Part shown: positions 9,908 through 20,058 of the stretch, in pieces
How positions within the stretch are numbered: the stretch's first letter is position 1
Layout: each line of letters opens with the position of its first letter
From: Arachidicoccus terrestris
GTDB taxonomy: Bacteria; Bacteroidota; Bacteroidia; Chitinophagales; Chitinophagaceae
Direction: 5' to 3'
NCBI RefSeq assembly: GCF_020042345.1
Contig: NZ_CP083387.1
Location: 2,542,001 to 2,606,000, forward strand
DNA: 64,000 bases
The notes under the pieces: model-generated
Seen by the model: the letters and a program-made list of their open reading frames with translations, nothing else
The model's database searches: none
Told to the model about the DNA's origin: nothing
Translations under genes and position numbers: made by a program

Positions 9908-12900
9908 ATGTATAGAACAAATAAGATTTTTAGATATTTACCTGTTTCTATTCTGGTGACTGCTTTATTAGTAACTCAGGCAATTGGTCAGCCCGTTGTC
10001 CCTAAGGATAGCGTGTCAAATTCAACCCAGGTGGATTCGCTTTCGGTAAGCGGTATTATTCAATTGTCTTCAACCGGGGAAAAGCTTGGCGGAATTTCGG
10101 TGAGCGTACCCGGATTTGCAGCTGCCATCTCGACCAATGATGGTTCCTTCACGATCAAAGTGCCTGATCCGGATGCCGTGTTATATTTATCCGGCGATGG
10201 TTTTGCCGATAAACAGGTCGCATTGAAAGGCCGGCAACATGTGTCGGTCCAAATGTATGAAGAAGGATTTAATTCTCAATATGAACAGGCTGGGCTTCTT
10301 TTTGGGGTCAAACCAAAAAACTTTGTTCCTTATTCTCTGCAATCAATTAATACGGATGATAAATGGAGCCAGAACGTTACAGAAACACCCGGTTCTTATC
10401 TTCAGGGCCGGATAGCCGGACTCAATGTTACGAGACACTCCGGCACTCCTGGTATAGGCTCCAATATGACATTAAACGGGATTAATTCGTTAAGGGCAAC
10501 GAATCAGCCGCTGATTGTCGTCGATGGCGTCGTTTATGATAATACTGAATACGGCCACTCTCTGGTGTTGGGAAATATATATAATCCACTTTCTGATATT
10601 GATCTGAAGGATATTGAGTGTATTACCGTCCTGAAAAGCGGAAACTCGACCTATGGTACGAAGGGGGCAAACGGGGTCATATTGATTACGACAGCAAGGA
10701 GTAAGGAGCTTTCCACCAGAATTGATTTTGCCGCATATGGAGGTTATAATTTTAAGCCCTCAACGCTGCCTGTTATGAATGCGGGAGATTACAGAATCTT
10801 ATTGTCAGAATTGTTGAAGTCTAAAGGTCTTTCGTCAGATGATATTGCTAATCTGGAATATATGAATGACTATAGCGGGCCCAGCCATCCAAATTATTAT
10901 AATTATCACAATAATACAGACTGGCAAAAGGAGGTTTTAGACAATAGCTTCAATAATAATTATTATCTTAAAGTAACGGGCGGGGATAATATTGCCAAAT
11001 ATGCATTATCACTGGGCTACATGACCAATAAAGGTACGCTTAAAAATGCGGATCTGAATAGATACCAAATGCGGTTTAATGGGGACCTTAACCTGTCAAA
11101 GAAGCTCAAAGCTTCAGTAAACCTTGGGCTGATTTCAACGCAACAGAATCTGATTGAGCAAGGGGGGACCGGTGTACTGAGCCCTTTGTCACTGAGCTTG
11201 ATTAAAGCGCCGTTTTTATCTGTTCATGTCAGGGATTACGAGGGTAACACTTCCCCCAATTTATCTGACTATGATACATTCAGGATCGCCAACCCTGTGG
11301 CCATCAGTGATAATATGCAGGGAAAGAACAAGAGCTACCGATTTACCGGTGCTGTCAAGTTTAATTATGCACTAAATAAAACGATTAATATTAAAACAGT
11401 TTTCGGATTAACTTTTGATAAAATGCAGGAGGATTTCTTTCTGCCGCAATTAGGTGTTGTCGCTGATACTATGCTGACCGATGTTGCTTTTAATAGATCC
11501 GCCAGTAATGAGGCCCGTTTTTTCTCTTTCTATAATAATACGGCAGTTAGTTATAATAAGGTATTCAATAGTTTTCATAAGCTACAGATAGACCTGGGAT
11601 ATCGTTTCATGAGCAACAAATATGAAAACGAATACGGGCATGGTTATAACTCGGCGACTGACGAGTTTGTGAGTGTGGGCATGGGTAATCCTACGCTGCG
11701 GACTGTAGGGGGCTCTAACGGAAAATGGAATTGGATGAATAGCTACCTTCATACGGGATATACCATTCGTGATAAATATTCTGTTGATTTGAATCTTTCC
11801 GCCGATGGTTCATCGAGATTCGGCAAACAGGCACCGGACGGCCTTGCTTTAGGTGACGTGAAGTTTGCCATAAATCCGTCTATTGCATTAGGTTGGCTCA
11901 TTAGTTCCGAAGATATTTTTGCTAACGTAGATTTTGTAGATAATTTAAAATTACGTGCGTCCTTTAGCAGGGTAGGCAATGATGATATAGGTAATTACAC
12001 GGCCAGGAGATACTATATCTCCCAGAATCTGGTTGGCAGTCAGGGATTGGTCAGGGGCAATATCGGCAATCCTGCATTAGAGTGGGAGACTACCGATAAG
12101 ATGAATTTCGGATTGGACGGGTCACTATTTAATGAAAGACTGGCTTTTACCCTTGATTATTTTCATAATAAGAGTTACAATGTTATTACAATTGCGCCAA
12201 CTGACGAAGTCGTCGGTATTGAAAATATCGTGGCCAATAACAGCACGGTTGGGAATAATGGTATTGAGCTGACTTTAGATGCACGTATAATAAACCGTAA
12301 ACTCAAATGGGACCTGGGCCTGAATGTAGCGCGATATACCAATAAAGTCTATAAGTTTCCCAATGGAAAAGTATTTACTGACTACGCGGGAGCTACCTAT
12401 GTAACAGAGGCGGGACAGGCAGCTAATTTATTTTATGGCTATTATACAAATGGTGTTTTTAGCTCCGATGCTGCAGCGGCAGCATCGGGGTTGCAGTATG
12501 AGAATAATGCGGGGGTATTGACAGACTTTAAGGGTGGTGATGTCATGTTTAGTGATAGAGATGGCAACCATATTATCGATGACAATGACAGAGGCGTTAT
12601 TGGAAACCCCAATCCAAAGTGGTATGGGGGGATTTCCAACAGTTTAGCCTGGAAAAACTGGGCGCTGGATGCCTTATTCACCTTTAGCCAGGGAAATGAT
12701 ATTTATAATTTCACCAGAATGCAGATGGAATCCATGTCTGGCTTTGAGAATCAGTCACAGGCAATGAATAATAGATGGCGTTACGAAGGTCAGCTAACCT
12801 CTCAGCCAAGAGCCGTTTGGGGTGATCCTGCCGGGAATGCAAGGTTTTCTGACAGATGGATTGAAGACGGGTCATATATCAGGTTAAGGACTATTACCCT

Positions 12901-13102
12901 ATCTTATAATATTCCGGTCAATACCACGATCCTAAAATATGTAAACGTCTATGCGACGGGGAATAATTTATTTACCTGGACCAAATATCTGGGATATGAT
13001 CCTGAGTTTAGTCCGACCAATAGTATATACGGTCAAGGTATAGATTTAGGCTATGCTCCAGTTTATAAAACAGTGCAGCTGGGAGTACGCCTGGGATTCT
13101 AG
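9908..13102 (+). CDS. SusC/RagA-type TonB-dependent receptor (second of the FAS1 block)
   Basis: 1064 residues. Signal peptide to about Gly27-Gln28 (TQAIGQPVV). The regulatory-like beta domain (~45-120) is divergent. The plug (~135-270) has GSYLQGRIAGLNV, QPLIVVDGVVY and DIECITVLKSGNSTYGTKGANGV; the usual DAAATAIYG is replaced by SGNSTYGTKG. The barrel ends in VQLGVRLGF, a proper C-terminal insertion strand. No STN domain. It follows a FAS1 lipoprotein by 4 bp and is followed 67 bp later by its SusD partner. Having two full SusCD pairs in one block suggests two related ligands or two sizes of one ligand, which the sequence cannot distinguish. Confidence 0.93.
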   Translation: MYRTNKIFRYLPVSILVTALLVTQAIGQPVVPKDSVSNSTQVDSLSVSGIIQLSSTGEKLGGISVSVPGFAAAISTNDGSFTIKVPDPDAVLYLSGDGFADKQVALKGRQHVSVQMYEEGFNSQYEQAGLLFGVKPKNFVPYSLQSINTDDKWSQNVTETPGSYLQGRIAGLNVTRHSGTPGIGSNMTLNGINSLRATNQPLIVVDGVVYDNTEYGHSLVLGNIYNPLSDIDLKDIECITVLKSGNSTYGTKGANGVILITTARSKELSTRIDFAAYGGYNFKPSTLPVMNAGDYRILLSELLKSKGLSSDDIANLEYMNDYSGPSHPNYYNYHNNTDWQKEVLDNSFNNNYYLKVTGGDNIAKYALSLGYMTNKGTLKNADLNRYQMRFNGDLNLSKKLKASVNLGLISTQQNLIEQGGTGVLSPLSLSLIKAPFLSVHVRDYEGNTSPNLSDYDTFRIANPVAISDNMQGKNKSYRFTGAVKFNYALNKTINIKTVFGLTFDKMQEDFFLPQLGVVADTMLTDVAFNRSASNEARFFSFYNNTAVSYNKVFNSFHKLQIDLGYRFMSNKYENEYGHGYNSATDEFVSVGMGNPTLRTVGGSNGKWNWMNSYLHTGYTIRDKYSVDLNLSADGSSRFGKQAPDGLALGDVKFAINPSIALGWLISSEDIFANVDFVDNLKLRASFSRVGNDDIGNYTARRYYISQNLVGSQGLVRGNIGNPALEWETTDKMNFGLDGSLFNERLAFTLDYFHNKSYNVITIAPTDEVVGIENIVANNSTVGNNGIELTLDARIINRKLKWDLGLNVARYTNKVYKFPNGKVFTDYAGATYVTEAGQAANLFYGYYTNGVFSSDAAAAASGLQYENNAGVLTDFKGGDVMFSDRDGNHIIDDNDRGVIGNPNPKWYGGISNSLAWKNWALDALFTFSQGNDIYNFTRMQMESMSGFENQSQAMNNRWRYEGQLTSQPRAVWGDPAGNARFSDRWIEDGSYIRLRTITLSYNIPVNTTILKYVNVYATGNNLFTWTKYLGYDPEFSPTNSIYGQGIDLGYAPVYKTVQLGVRLGF

Positions 13103-13169
13103 AAACTATATGCATAAAGCCGTATTTAATTAAAGAGCGGCTTTTAAAACTAAATAAAATTATACGGAG

Positions 13170-14930
13170 ATGAGTACTTCTATTATTAAATGGGTGGGGC
13201 GGTGCCTGGTGCTACTGGCTTTTTCAGGAGCCTTGTATTCCTGTAATAAGACATTTGATAAACTACCGGATAATGCTTTGGATTATTCCGAGGTCTATCG
13301 AGATGTAAATGACGCAGATGCCGCTATATTTGGTATTTATGGGCAATTAATAGGGCTTTCCAAACAGTATATTATTCTCAACGAGCTACGGGGAGACCTG
13401 ATGGATGTGACGGACAGATCGGACAAATACCTTAAACAGTTAAATCAGGAAACGTCTTCTCAGGATAATCCTTATGCTGACCCGCGGCCGTTTTATAAAG
13501 TTATTATGAATTGCAATGACGCCCTTTATAATTTTAAGCTGATGTTGAAGACTAACAGGCTGACGCAGGCTGACTTTGATTTGAGATATTCAGCAGTTGG
13601 GGCGATACGGTCCTGGATATATTTTCAATTGGGGATTCAATATGGAAAGATTCCTTACGTAACCGATCCATTAGCAGATGTAAATGCAGTAAAAAATCAG
13701 GCGAATTATCCGAGAATCGAGTTCCCCGCGTTGTTGGATACATTGGCAAATTTTACAGAGAGTCTTCCCTATAAACATCCATTTCCTGCTGGGGCTTCTT
13801 TAGTTACCAGCATTGACGGGTATTCTACTGAAAAGTTTTTCGTGCCTATTGACTGCTTTCTGGGTGACCTATATTTGTGGAAAGGAGATTACACAGAAGC
13901 CGCCAGGCATTATCATTTTATGATGAACTATGCTGATTATCTGTATCCGAGTATGAACAGCGAACAGTTCTATGAGACCTATAAAATAGCGTATACCGGT
14001 AATATTGAAAATGACAATTGGAAAAATATCTTTGCTCAGCCCTACGGAGAAAGATATTCTAATTATGAGATTATGTGGGATTTGCCGTTCGACGATAATT
14101 TTGCCCCCGGAAATCCGTTTATTCAGCTCTTCTATAATCAACCCAATGGGTATTTATTGAAACCTTCTCAGCTTATCGTGGATCGATGGGATCATCAAAT
14201 AAGAACCGACAGCACACCGGGCGATTTCCGGGGAGAAGGTGCATCTTATAAATTAGTGGCCGGCCAACCTGTTGTTAATAAGTTCAGTTCTAATTTTGAT
14301 CCTTTGAGTCCTTTTGAGAAGTCGGACAAATGGATATTGTATCGTGCTGCGACACTGCATTTTCATTATAGCGAATGTGCCATAATGGATGGCAGAACAA
14401 CGCTGGCATACGGATTAATGAACAAAGGAATCAGAACGGCCTTTAATCCTTTGGAATTAAGCGGTTCAGATGATGTAACTGATTGGGAACAGAGTTTTGG
14501 TGCTCCTTATGATTTCGACGCCAGACAAGGAGATTACCCATACTACCGGGGACATTGGTACAGGAATACCGGTATTAACCAAAGGGTATCAGTTCCTTCT
14601 GAAATAATTGATTCTGCTAAATATTATGATACAACAGTGCTTCCAAGGCAATTTCTGACGGCCGCAAGTGAGGATAGCCTGAAAAATGACATGATGGATG
14701 ATTTATTAGGTTATTCGGCAATGGAGCTCGCATTTGAGGGGAATCGTTGGCCGGATCTTCTGCGTGTCGCTATGAGGAGGGAAAAGCATAAGCCTGGAAG
14801 TGGGGTTGCTTTTTTGCAGGAGAAAATCTCCGCTAAGTTTAAAGCGGGCGGGCGGCCGGATCTGGCAGCTTCCGTGAGCGGAAGACTGGCGAATCCTAAA
14901 AATTGGTTCCTGCCCTTTAACTGGGACTAG
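13170..14930 (+). CDS. SusD/RagB-type surface lipoprotein
   Basis: 586 residues, longer than most SusD proteins. Lipobox GALYSC with Cys at about residue 25, then NKTFDKLPDNALDYSEVY, the normal SusD beginning. SAVGAIRSWIYFQLGIQYG matches the helix that precedes the ligand-binding region in the family, and the C-terminal RagB motif MELAFEGNRWPDLLRVAMRR is intact. Long aromatic-rich insert around residues 250-480 may shape the ligand site. It pairs with the SusC 67 bp upstream and is the last gene of the FAS1-SusCD block; a 268-bp gap separates it from the first pectin esterase. Confidence 0.92.
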   Translation: MSTSIIKWVGRCLVLLAFSGALYSCNKTFDKLPDNALDYSEVYRDVNDADAAIFGIYGQLIGLSKQYIILNELRGDLMDVTDRSDKYLKQLNQETSSQDNPYADPRPFYKVIMNCNDALYNFKLMLKTNRLTQADFDLRYSAVGAIRSWIYFQLGIQYGKIPYVTDPLADVNAVKNQANYPRIEFPALLDTLANFTESLPYKHPFPAGASLVTSIDGYSTEKFFVPIDCFLGDLYLWKGDYTEAARHYHFMMNYADYLYPSMNSEQFYETYKIAYTGNIENDNWKNIFAQPYGERYSNYEIMWDLPFDDNFAPGNPFIQLFYNQPNGYLLKPSQLIVDRWDHQIRTDSTPGDFRGEGASYKLVAGQPVVNKFSSNFDPLSPFEKSDKWILYRAATLHFHYSECAIMDGRTTLAYGLMNKGIRTAFNPLELSGSDDVTDWEQSFGAPYDFDARQGDYPYYRGHWYRNTGINQRVSVPSEIIDSAKYYDTTVLPRQFLTAASEDSLKNDMMDDLLGYSAMELAFEGNRWPDLLRVAMRREKHKPGSGVAFLQEKISAKFKAGGRPDLAASVSGRLANPKNWFLPFNWD

Positions 14931-15198
14931 TTTTAGTTGTATATTTAACCTTTATAAAATGGAAGATCAATTCTTGAAATGTTGATATAGCTGGATTACG
15001 CTTGTAAAACTGATATTGAGTGGAATACAGCAATGAATTTATTCATATTATAACCTGTTGCACATCAGATATCAGCGATGAATTGTTTTAATTTTTTTCA
15101 CGGTGGTGATTTTGATTCATAGATTGCTCTATTTATTCTCTATTTGGAGGATTGTAGGGCAATTATCATATTACCGCAACATAAATATTAAACCATTG
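14931..15198. other. Intergenic gap before the enzyme run
   Basis: AT-rich spacer between the FAS1-SusCD block and the esterase gene. I see no strong terminator hairpin and no clean TAnnTTTG promoter box. A GTG-initiated extension of the downstream frame runs back to 15103 but adds 32 residues that obscure the signal peptide, so I treat this as non-coding. Whether the enzyme genes are read through from the SusCD block or have their own promoter here is unresolved. Confidence 0.5.
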
Positions 15199-15939
15199 AT
15201 GAGAAAGATATGTATGGCCTTTGTCAGCCTTTTTATGATCGCCTTTGTAAAACCGGACCGGCCCGGACTGCGTATTTTTATGGCAGGAGATTCCACCATG
15301 CAGGCTTATAATCCCGACAAGACACCACAAAGAGGTTGGGGACAGGTATTTGCACGTTTTTTTAATAGTGATGTTGCGGTTAATGACCTTGCCAGAGGAG
15401 GCCGGAGTACGAAAAGCTATTTGGCTGAAGGGCTTTGGGATAAACTGGTAGCCGGTGTTCGCAAAGATGACTGGGTGTTTATAGAATTTGGCCATAATGA
15501 CCATGATAAAAGAAAGCCTGAAAGATTCTGTACGCCTGAGCAATATGAGAACAATCTGATCAAAATGGCGCGCGATGTAAAGCAAAAAGGAGCGCATGCC
15601 GTTATATTGAGCCCGATTGCGATGCGCTCTTTTGACAAACAGGGTAAATATTATGACGGCCATGCTTCCTATCCCTTGCGTGCAAGGATGGCAGCGCTTG
15701 AATCCGGGGTGCCATTTATTGATGCAGATAGTTTATTAGGAGCAGTTGTCGTTCAATTAGGTCCTGACAGGTCTAAAGACCTTTATATGAATTTTGGCCC
15801 TGGTCTGTATAGTGCATTTCCTGACGGGCATTCAGATAATACCCATTTGAGAGAGGCCGGTGCGCTGAAAGTGTGTGAGCTGGTGGTTGCCGCTATGAAA
15901 AGACTGGAATTGGAACCGATTAATCAATATTTAAAATAA
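15199..15939 (+). CDS. Rhamnogalacturonan acetylesterase-like SGNH hydrolase (CE12 type)
   Basis: A 246-residue secreted esterase. I chose ATG at 15199 because it gives a signal peptide (MRKICMAFVSLFMIAFV) directly before the catalytic domain. Block I is IFMAGDSTMQAY with the nucleophile Ser32. Block II includes NDLARGGRSTKSYL, Block III is FIEFGHNDHDKR and Block V is DNTHLREAGA with Asp213 and His216. This order and the GDST motif fit CE12 rhamnogalacturonan acetylesterases, which remove O-acetyl groups from galacturonate residues in RG-I so that lyases can act. A second, larger CE12 gene starts 12 bp downstream and the PL11 lyase follows that, supporting the assignment. Confidence 0.85.
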   Translation: MRKICMAFVSLFMIAFVKPDRPGLRIFMAGDSTMQAYNPDKTPQRGWGQVFARFFNSDVAVNDLARGGRSTKSYLAEGLWDKLVAGVRKDDWVFIEFGHNDHDKRKPERFCTPEQYENNLIKMARDVKQKGAHAVILSPIAMRSFDKQGKYYDGHASYPLRARMAALESGVPFIDADSLLGAVVVQLGPDRSKDLYMNFGPGLYSAFPDGHSDNTHLREAGALKVCELVVAAMKRLELEPINQYLK

Positions 15940-15951
15940 AACAGGCTATTT

Positions 15952-17295
15952 ATGTTACTTCATAAGAGAATAGTTTTTGCATTATTTGCTATAGGGGTGA
16001 TAACTCTGGGAAACACTAAAGCTCAGGAAATCCGTCAGTTTGACTTCGGTACGGGGCAGGTCGCAAACGGCTACACCCAGGTGAAAGCTACGGATGTCTA
16101 TGCTGATAGTACAGGGTTTGGATTCGACTATAGGTCCAATCCTATTGCCATTAACAGGGGAAGTGTCAATGGTAAGGAAGATCCGTTAACCAGCGATTTT
16201 TGCACAGGCATCGGATCTGTATTTTTCTCAACAAAATTACCACAGGGAAATTATCAGGTAACAGTCACTTTAGGGGACGCTATAAAGGCAACGACGACGA
16301 CCATTAAAGCCGAGTCAAGGAGGCTATTGGCAGAACGCATAGAGACAAAACCCGGAGAATTTAAAACGGTCCGTTTTAATGTGGCTGTTTACGATAGTGT
16401 TATCCACCCAGGCAGGATGGTAAAACTAAAACCCAGAGAAGTGGATAAACTCGACTGGGACAACAAACTGACTTTGGAATTTAGTAACACCAATCCCAGT
16501 ATTGATGCGATTACTATTGAACCGGTTAAAAGCCCTATTCAGGTATTTTTGATGGGAAACTCAACAGTAACAAATCAGTCACTTGAACCCTGGGCCTGTT
16601 GGGGGCAAATGATTCCGGCATTTTTCGGCAGTGAACGGGTGGTCATATCCAATATGGCGGCCTCTGGAGAGACGCTCAGGTCTTCTCTGGGAAGAAGAAG
16701 GCTTGAGAAAGTCGCTTCGATGCTGCACAGAGGGGATTATGTATTTATTGAGTTTGCGCATAATGATCAGAAGAAGGGCTCGGGAGAGACAGCTTATACA
16801 ACATATAATCAATATTTGCGCACTTTTGCGGACACTGCCAGAAACCATGGAGCCATACCGGTATTCGTCACTTCCACCCATCGCCGGAACTTTGATAAGT
16901 CGGGTCATGTCATCAATACACTGGGAGATTTTCCCGATGCGATGCGTATGGAAGCGAAAAAGGAACATGTTACCTTGATTGACCTGAATAAGATGACCAA
17001 AACATTATATGAAGCCTTCGGTGATGAAAAGTCCAGGACTTTATTTGTACAGTATCCTGCGGGAACCTTTGTTGGTCAAAACAGGGAACTGGCGGATAAT
17101 ACACATTTCTGCGACTTCGGGGCCTATGAGTTAGCCAAATGTATGGTAGAAGGTATCAGGAAGTCTGATTTAATATTAAAGGAATATCTGAAAAAGGATT
17201 TACCGGTTTTTGATTTGAACCATCCTGATGACCGGGATCACTGGGATTTTCCCTTTACACCGATGTTTTCGTCCATTAAGCCTTACGGTAATTAA
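15952..17295 (+). CDS. Two-domain rhamnogalacturonan acetylesterase (CE12 type)
   Basis: 447 residues with a Sec signal peptide (to about NTKAQE). Residues ~27-192 are a beta-sandwich N-terminal module (IRQFDFGTGQVANGY...), of the kind that precedes CE12 domains in many Bacteroidota and is probably carbohydrate-binding. The SGNH domain starts at ~198: VFLMGNSTVTNQ with nucleophile Ser204, NMAASGETLRSSL, FIEFAHNDQKK, and DNTHFCDFGAYE with Asp382 and His385. Predicted to deacetylate rhamnogalacturonan in the periplasm or at the cell surface. It is 12 bp after another CE12 gene and 23 bp before the PL11 lyase, so the three are very likely one transcript. Confidence 0.87.
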   Translation: MLLHKRIVFALFAIGVITLGNTKAQEIRQFDFGTGQVANGYTQVKATDVYADSTGFGFDYRSNPIAINRGSVNGKEDPLTSDFCTGIGSVFFSTKLPQGNYQVTVTLGDAIKATTTTIKAESRRLLAERIETKPGEFKTVRFNVAVYDSVIHPGRMVKLKPREVDKLDWDNKLTLEFSNTNPSIDAITIEPVKSPIQVFLMGNSTVTNQSLEPWACWGQMIPAFFGSERVVISNMAASGETLRSSLGRRRLEKVASMLHRGDYVFIEFAHNDQKKGSGETAYTTYNQYLRTFADTARNHGAIPVFVTSTHRRNFDKSGHVINTLGDFPDAMRMEAKKEHVTLIDLNKMTKTLYEAFGDEKSRTLFVQYPAGTFVGQNRELADNTHFCDFGAYELAKCMVEGIRKSDLILKEYLKKDLPVFDLNHPDDRDHWDFPFTPMFSSIKPYGN

Positions 17296-17318
17296 CTAAG
17301 ATTGAAAAAGATTTATTT

Positions 17319-19184
17319 ATGAAGAAGATATACTTATTGGCAGCATTGGGATTGGCAGTATTAACAACTGTCCGGGCTCAACGACAAATGGAGTACTTAA
17401 ACAGAGGTATTTATGCAGTTAATGAAGGCAATGGGAAGGTATTTGTTAGCTGGCGGCTTATGGCAGATGAACCTCAGGATATCGGGTTTAATCTGTACAG
17501 AAGTACGAATGGGCAGGAAACTAAACTCAATAAATCTCCATTACTGAAAGGGACAAATTTTGAAGACGTTACAGCAGATACCAATGCCGTCAATACATAT
17601 TATGTAAAGAGCGTCGAGGGCGGAAAAGAGCGGGAAACTGACGGACGTTATACATTACAGCCACATAGCCCTGTTTATTTGTCGATTCCGCTCCATACAC
17701 CTCAGGGCTATCGGCCCAATGATGCATCAGTGGGCGATCTGGACGGTGACGGGCAATATGAGATCATCTTGCATCAAAGTGGAAAAGGCCAGGATAATTC
17801 CCACGACGGCATGACGGATCCACCTATTTTTCAGGCATACAAACTTGATGGAACGTTTTTGTGGCAAATTAACCTGGGAAAAAATATTCGGGAAGGTGCG
17901 CATTATACGCAGTTTATGGTGTATGATCTGGATGGAGACGGAAGCGCGGAAATTGTGATGAAGACGGCCGATGGAACAGTCGACGGTGTGGGTAAAGTAA
18001 TAGGCGATTCCACCAGGGACTACCGGCAAAAAACGGGAAGGGTTGGCCGGATTGTAACCGGGCCGGAATATCTCACGGTTTTCAGTGGCCGGACAGGGGC
18101 TGCGATCAACACGGTCGATTATTTGCCTCCGCGAGGTGACATCGGTGCCTGGGGCGGAAAAGGGGGAAACGGAGGCAATGACAATTACGGGAACCGTGTT
18201 GATCGGTTTTTGGCCTGCGTTGCCTATTTGGACGGCAAACATCCCAGTGTCATCATGTGTCGCGGTTATTATGGAAGGACGGTTTTGGCCGCGTGGGACT
18301 TTGACGGAAAGAAGCTGAAATCCCGGTGGGTGTTCGATTCCAAAGACGGTGCCAATCCTTATTCCGGTCAGGGGAATCACAACCTGACGGTAGCAGATGT
18401 TGACCGTGATGGAAAGGACGAGATCGTCTATGGCAGCATGTGCGTGGATGATAATGGCAAGGGGCTATATACGACGGGGCTTCGTCACGGTGACGCTGTT
18501 CATGTGAGCCATTTTGATCCGGCTAATCAGGATGAGCTTGTGTGGGGCGTTCATGAGATAGAGAACGGCACTAAAGGATACGGCGCCGCTATGTATAATG
18601 GGAGAACCGGACAGTTTCTTTGGGGAGATAATTTGAACCACGATGTAGGCCGCGGCATGTCGGCCGACATTGATCCTCGGTATCCGGGTTATGAAATGTG
18701 GGGCGGCACTGGCGGGCTCAAAGATGTTAAAGGCAATAAAATTGCAGACCGGGCACCCCGGAGCAATAATTTCAGAATATGGTGGGACGGTGACTTATTG
18801 AGCGAACTTTTGGATGGAACCCGTATTGATAAATGGGACTGGAAAAACTCCAGACAAACCAGCATATTTGACGGCGCCAGATACGGTTGCGTCTCGGATA
18901 ATGGCACAAAGGCAAACCCGACAGTTTCTGCGGATATTCTGGGAGACTGGAGAGAGGAAGTCATTTACAGGACCGGGGATAATCAGGAATTACGGATATT
19001 CTCAACAACCATTCAGACTGATTACCGCATCTATACATTGATGCAGGATCCACAGTACAGATTAAGTATTGTCTGGCAGAATGTAGGATATAACCAGCCA
19101 CCATATACCGATTATTATTTGGGAGAAGGGATGAATATGCCAACTCAGCCAAATATCAAAGTGTTAAAAAAGAAGAAAGATTGA
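17319..19184 (+). CDS. Rhamnogalacturonan lyase, family PL11
   Basis: A 621-residue enzyme, the usual length for PL11 (YesW/YesX-like). It cleaves the L-Rha/D-GalA backbone of RG-I by beta-elimination. Signal peptide to about VRAQR. An N-terminal Ig-like portion (~22-110) is followed by the eight-bladed propeller with its calcium loops: VGDLDGDGQYEI, VYDLDGDGSAEIVMKTADG, VADVDRDGKDEI, and later MSADIDPRYPGYEMWG. ILGDWREEVIYRT near the C-terminus is also typical. The gene closes the CE12-CE12-PL11 trio; the next intact gene lies 0.9 kb away. Assignment to the family is firm; endo versus exo action cannot be told from reading alone. Confidence 0.94.
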   Translation: MKKIYLLAALGLAVLTTVRAQRQMEYLNRGIYAVNEGNGKVFVSWRLMADEPQDIGFNLYRSTNGQETKLNKSPLLKGTNFEDVTADTNAVNTYYVKSVEGGKERETDGRYTLQPHSPVYLSIPLHTPQGYRPNDASVGDLDGDGQYEIILHQSGKGQDNSHDGMTDPPIFQAYKLDGTFLWQINLGKNIREGAHYTQFMVYDLDGDGSAEIVMKTADGTVDGVGKVIGDSTRDYRQKTGRVGRIVTGPEYLTVFSGRTGAAINTVDYLPPRGDIGAWGGKGGNGGNDNYGNRVDRFLACVAYLDGKHPSVIMCRGYYGRTVLAAWDFDGKKLKSRWVFDSKDGANPYSGQGNHNLTVADVDRDGKDEIVYGSMCVDDNGKGLYTTGLRHGDAVHVSHFDPANQDELVWGVHEIENGTKGYGAAMYNGRTGQFLWGDNLNHDVGRGMSADIDPRYPGYEMWGGTGGLKDVKGNKIADRAPRSNNFRIWWDGDLLSELLDGTRIDKWDWKNSRQTSIFDGARYGCVSDNGTKANPTVSADILGDWREEVIYRTGDNQELRIFSTTIQTDYRIYTLMQDPQYRLSIVWQNVGYNQPPYTDYYLGEGMNMPTQPNIKVLKKKKD

Positions 19185-19442
19185 GCAGTCGGTGGCATAG
19201 CTCATCCTTACGATATTCATTGAGCAGTAGTTTCGGTTGAAAGTATGTGGGGGCAGCAGGTACAGTGTTTCCCCGCCACCGCTTTATGCACTGAAGACGA
19301 CAGGGTCGGCAATAAATTGTGATGGATCAGTATCATTCAGAACCTAAGTCTACGTTGGCGAGTTGATTTTGATACTGTAACGTAGCACTTCTACCGGATG
19401 GTAACTCAGATCACGACAGGTGCTGTCCAGAGAACGCATTAA

Positions 19443-19488
19443 GCAGGATGGAGCAGGATAGTCGCGCTAGTAAGATAACATATATTTG
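19443..19488 (+). promoter_or_regulatory. Tandem 10-bp repeat operator plus -7 box (site A)
   Basis: Two adjacent direct repeats, GCAGGATGGA (19443-19452) and GCAGGATAGT (19453-19462), are followed after exactly 18 bp by TATATTTG (19481-19488), a perfect match to the Bacteroidetes -7 consensus TAnnTTTG. The same arrangement and spacing occur at 33221 and 39024. No TTTG is seen at the expected -33 position, which the second repeat nearly abuts, so an activator binding the repeats is likely (inference). It would drive the remnant gene and the GH2 genes after it. Confidence 0.72.
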
Positions 19489-19630
19489 TTTGGAAAAGTT
19501 GATTTATCTACTAACTAGACACTGGCGTTAGAAAATTCGCTTTAAGGCCGTGCCGTCGGTGTGGGAGAGGCTATCCAACCTGTAAAAATCCGGCGCAAAA
19601 AGAATTAATTGAAACTGTAATTGGTTAACC

Positions 19631-20058
19631 GTGAAATCAGCAATTAAATTAAATTTTATTTTGATAGCGACCATCACTGTTTCTGGGACTTCGCGGACAC
19701 AATCGCCAGCTAATGAAGCCTCAAAATTTGCGGTGATTGATCCGGTTTACAGTTCAGTATTTACCGCATAACGGGAATGGTGCGGGGTATTATGGACATG
19801 GTGAACTCGAGTGCTGGAATAATTAAGGTGGAGACGCCGGGAATAAGCAGAAGGTTTCTATTCCAGAAGGGGCTTCGCTCGCCTCGCGGGATAATACTGT
19901 TAAGGGACAAAGAGCGTTTAGTGCAACATTAAAACCAACCGGGGATTAGAAGATGCGCGTGACGCCGTGTCTTATTGCGCTCACTGTTTTGTAAAAATTA
20001 ACGGATATCGGGGAGGTCTGATCGATTTTCATGCTGAGATACCAGGCAGATTAAACTG
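19631..20058 (+). pseudogene. Decayed exported-protein gene
   Basis: From GTG at 19631 the frame reads a plausible signal peptide (VKSAIKLNFILIATITVSG) and then stops after 46 codons near 19769. Coding-like text continues in other frames: about 19742-19825 reads FTVQYLPHNGNGAGYYGHGE before a stop, a further piece near 19828-19947 contains KVSIPEGASLASRDNTVKGQ, and 19958-20057 reads YCAHCFVKINGYRGGLIDFH before a final stop. This is what a gene with several indels looks like. I do not recognise the family. The position, directly after promoter site A and before a GH2, suggests a lost carbohydrate-active protein. It could also be chance open segments. Confidence 0.42.

Noticed and set aside
15103-15198. 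GTG-initiated N-terminal extension of the first CE12 esterase
   Set aside because: It would bury the signal peptide 32 residues from the start; ATG 15199 gives a normal secreted enzyme.
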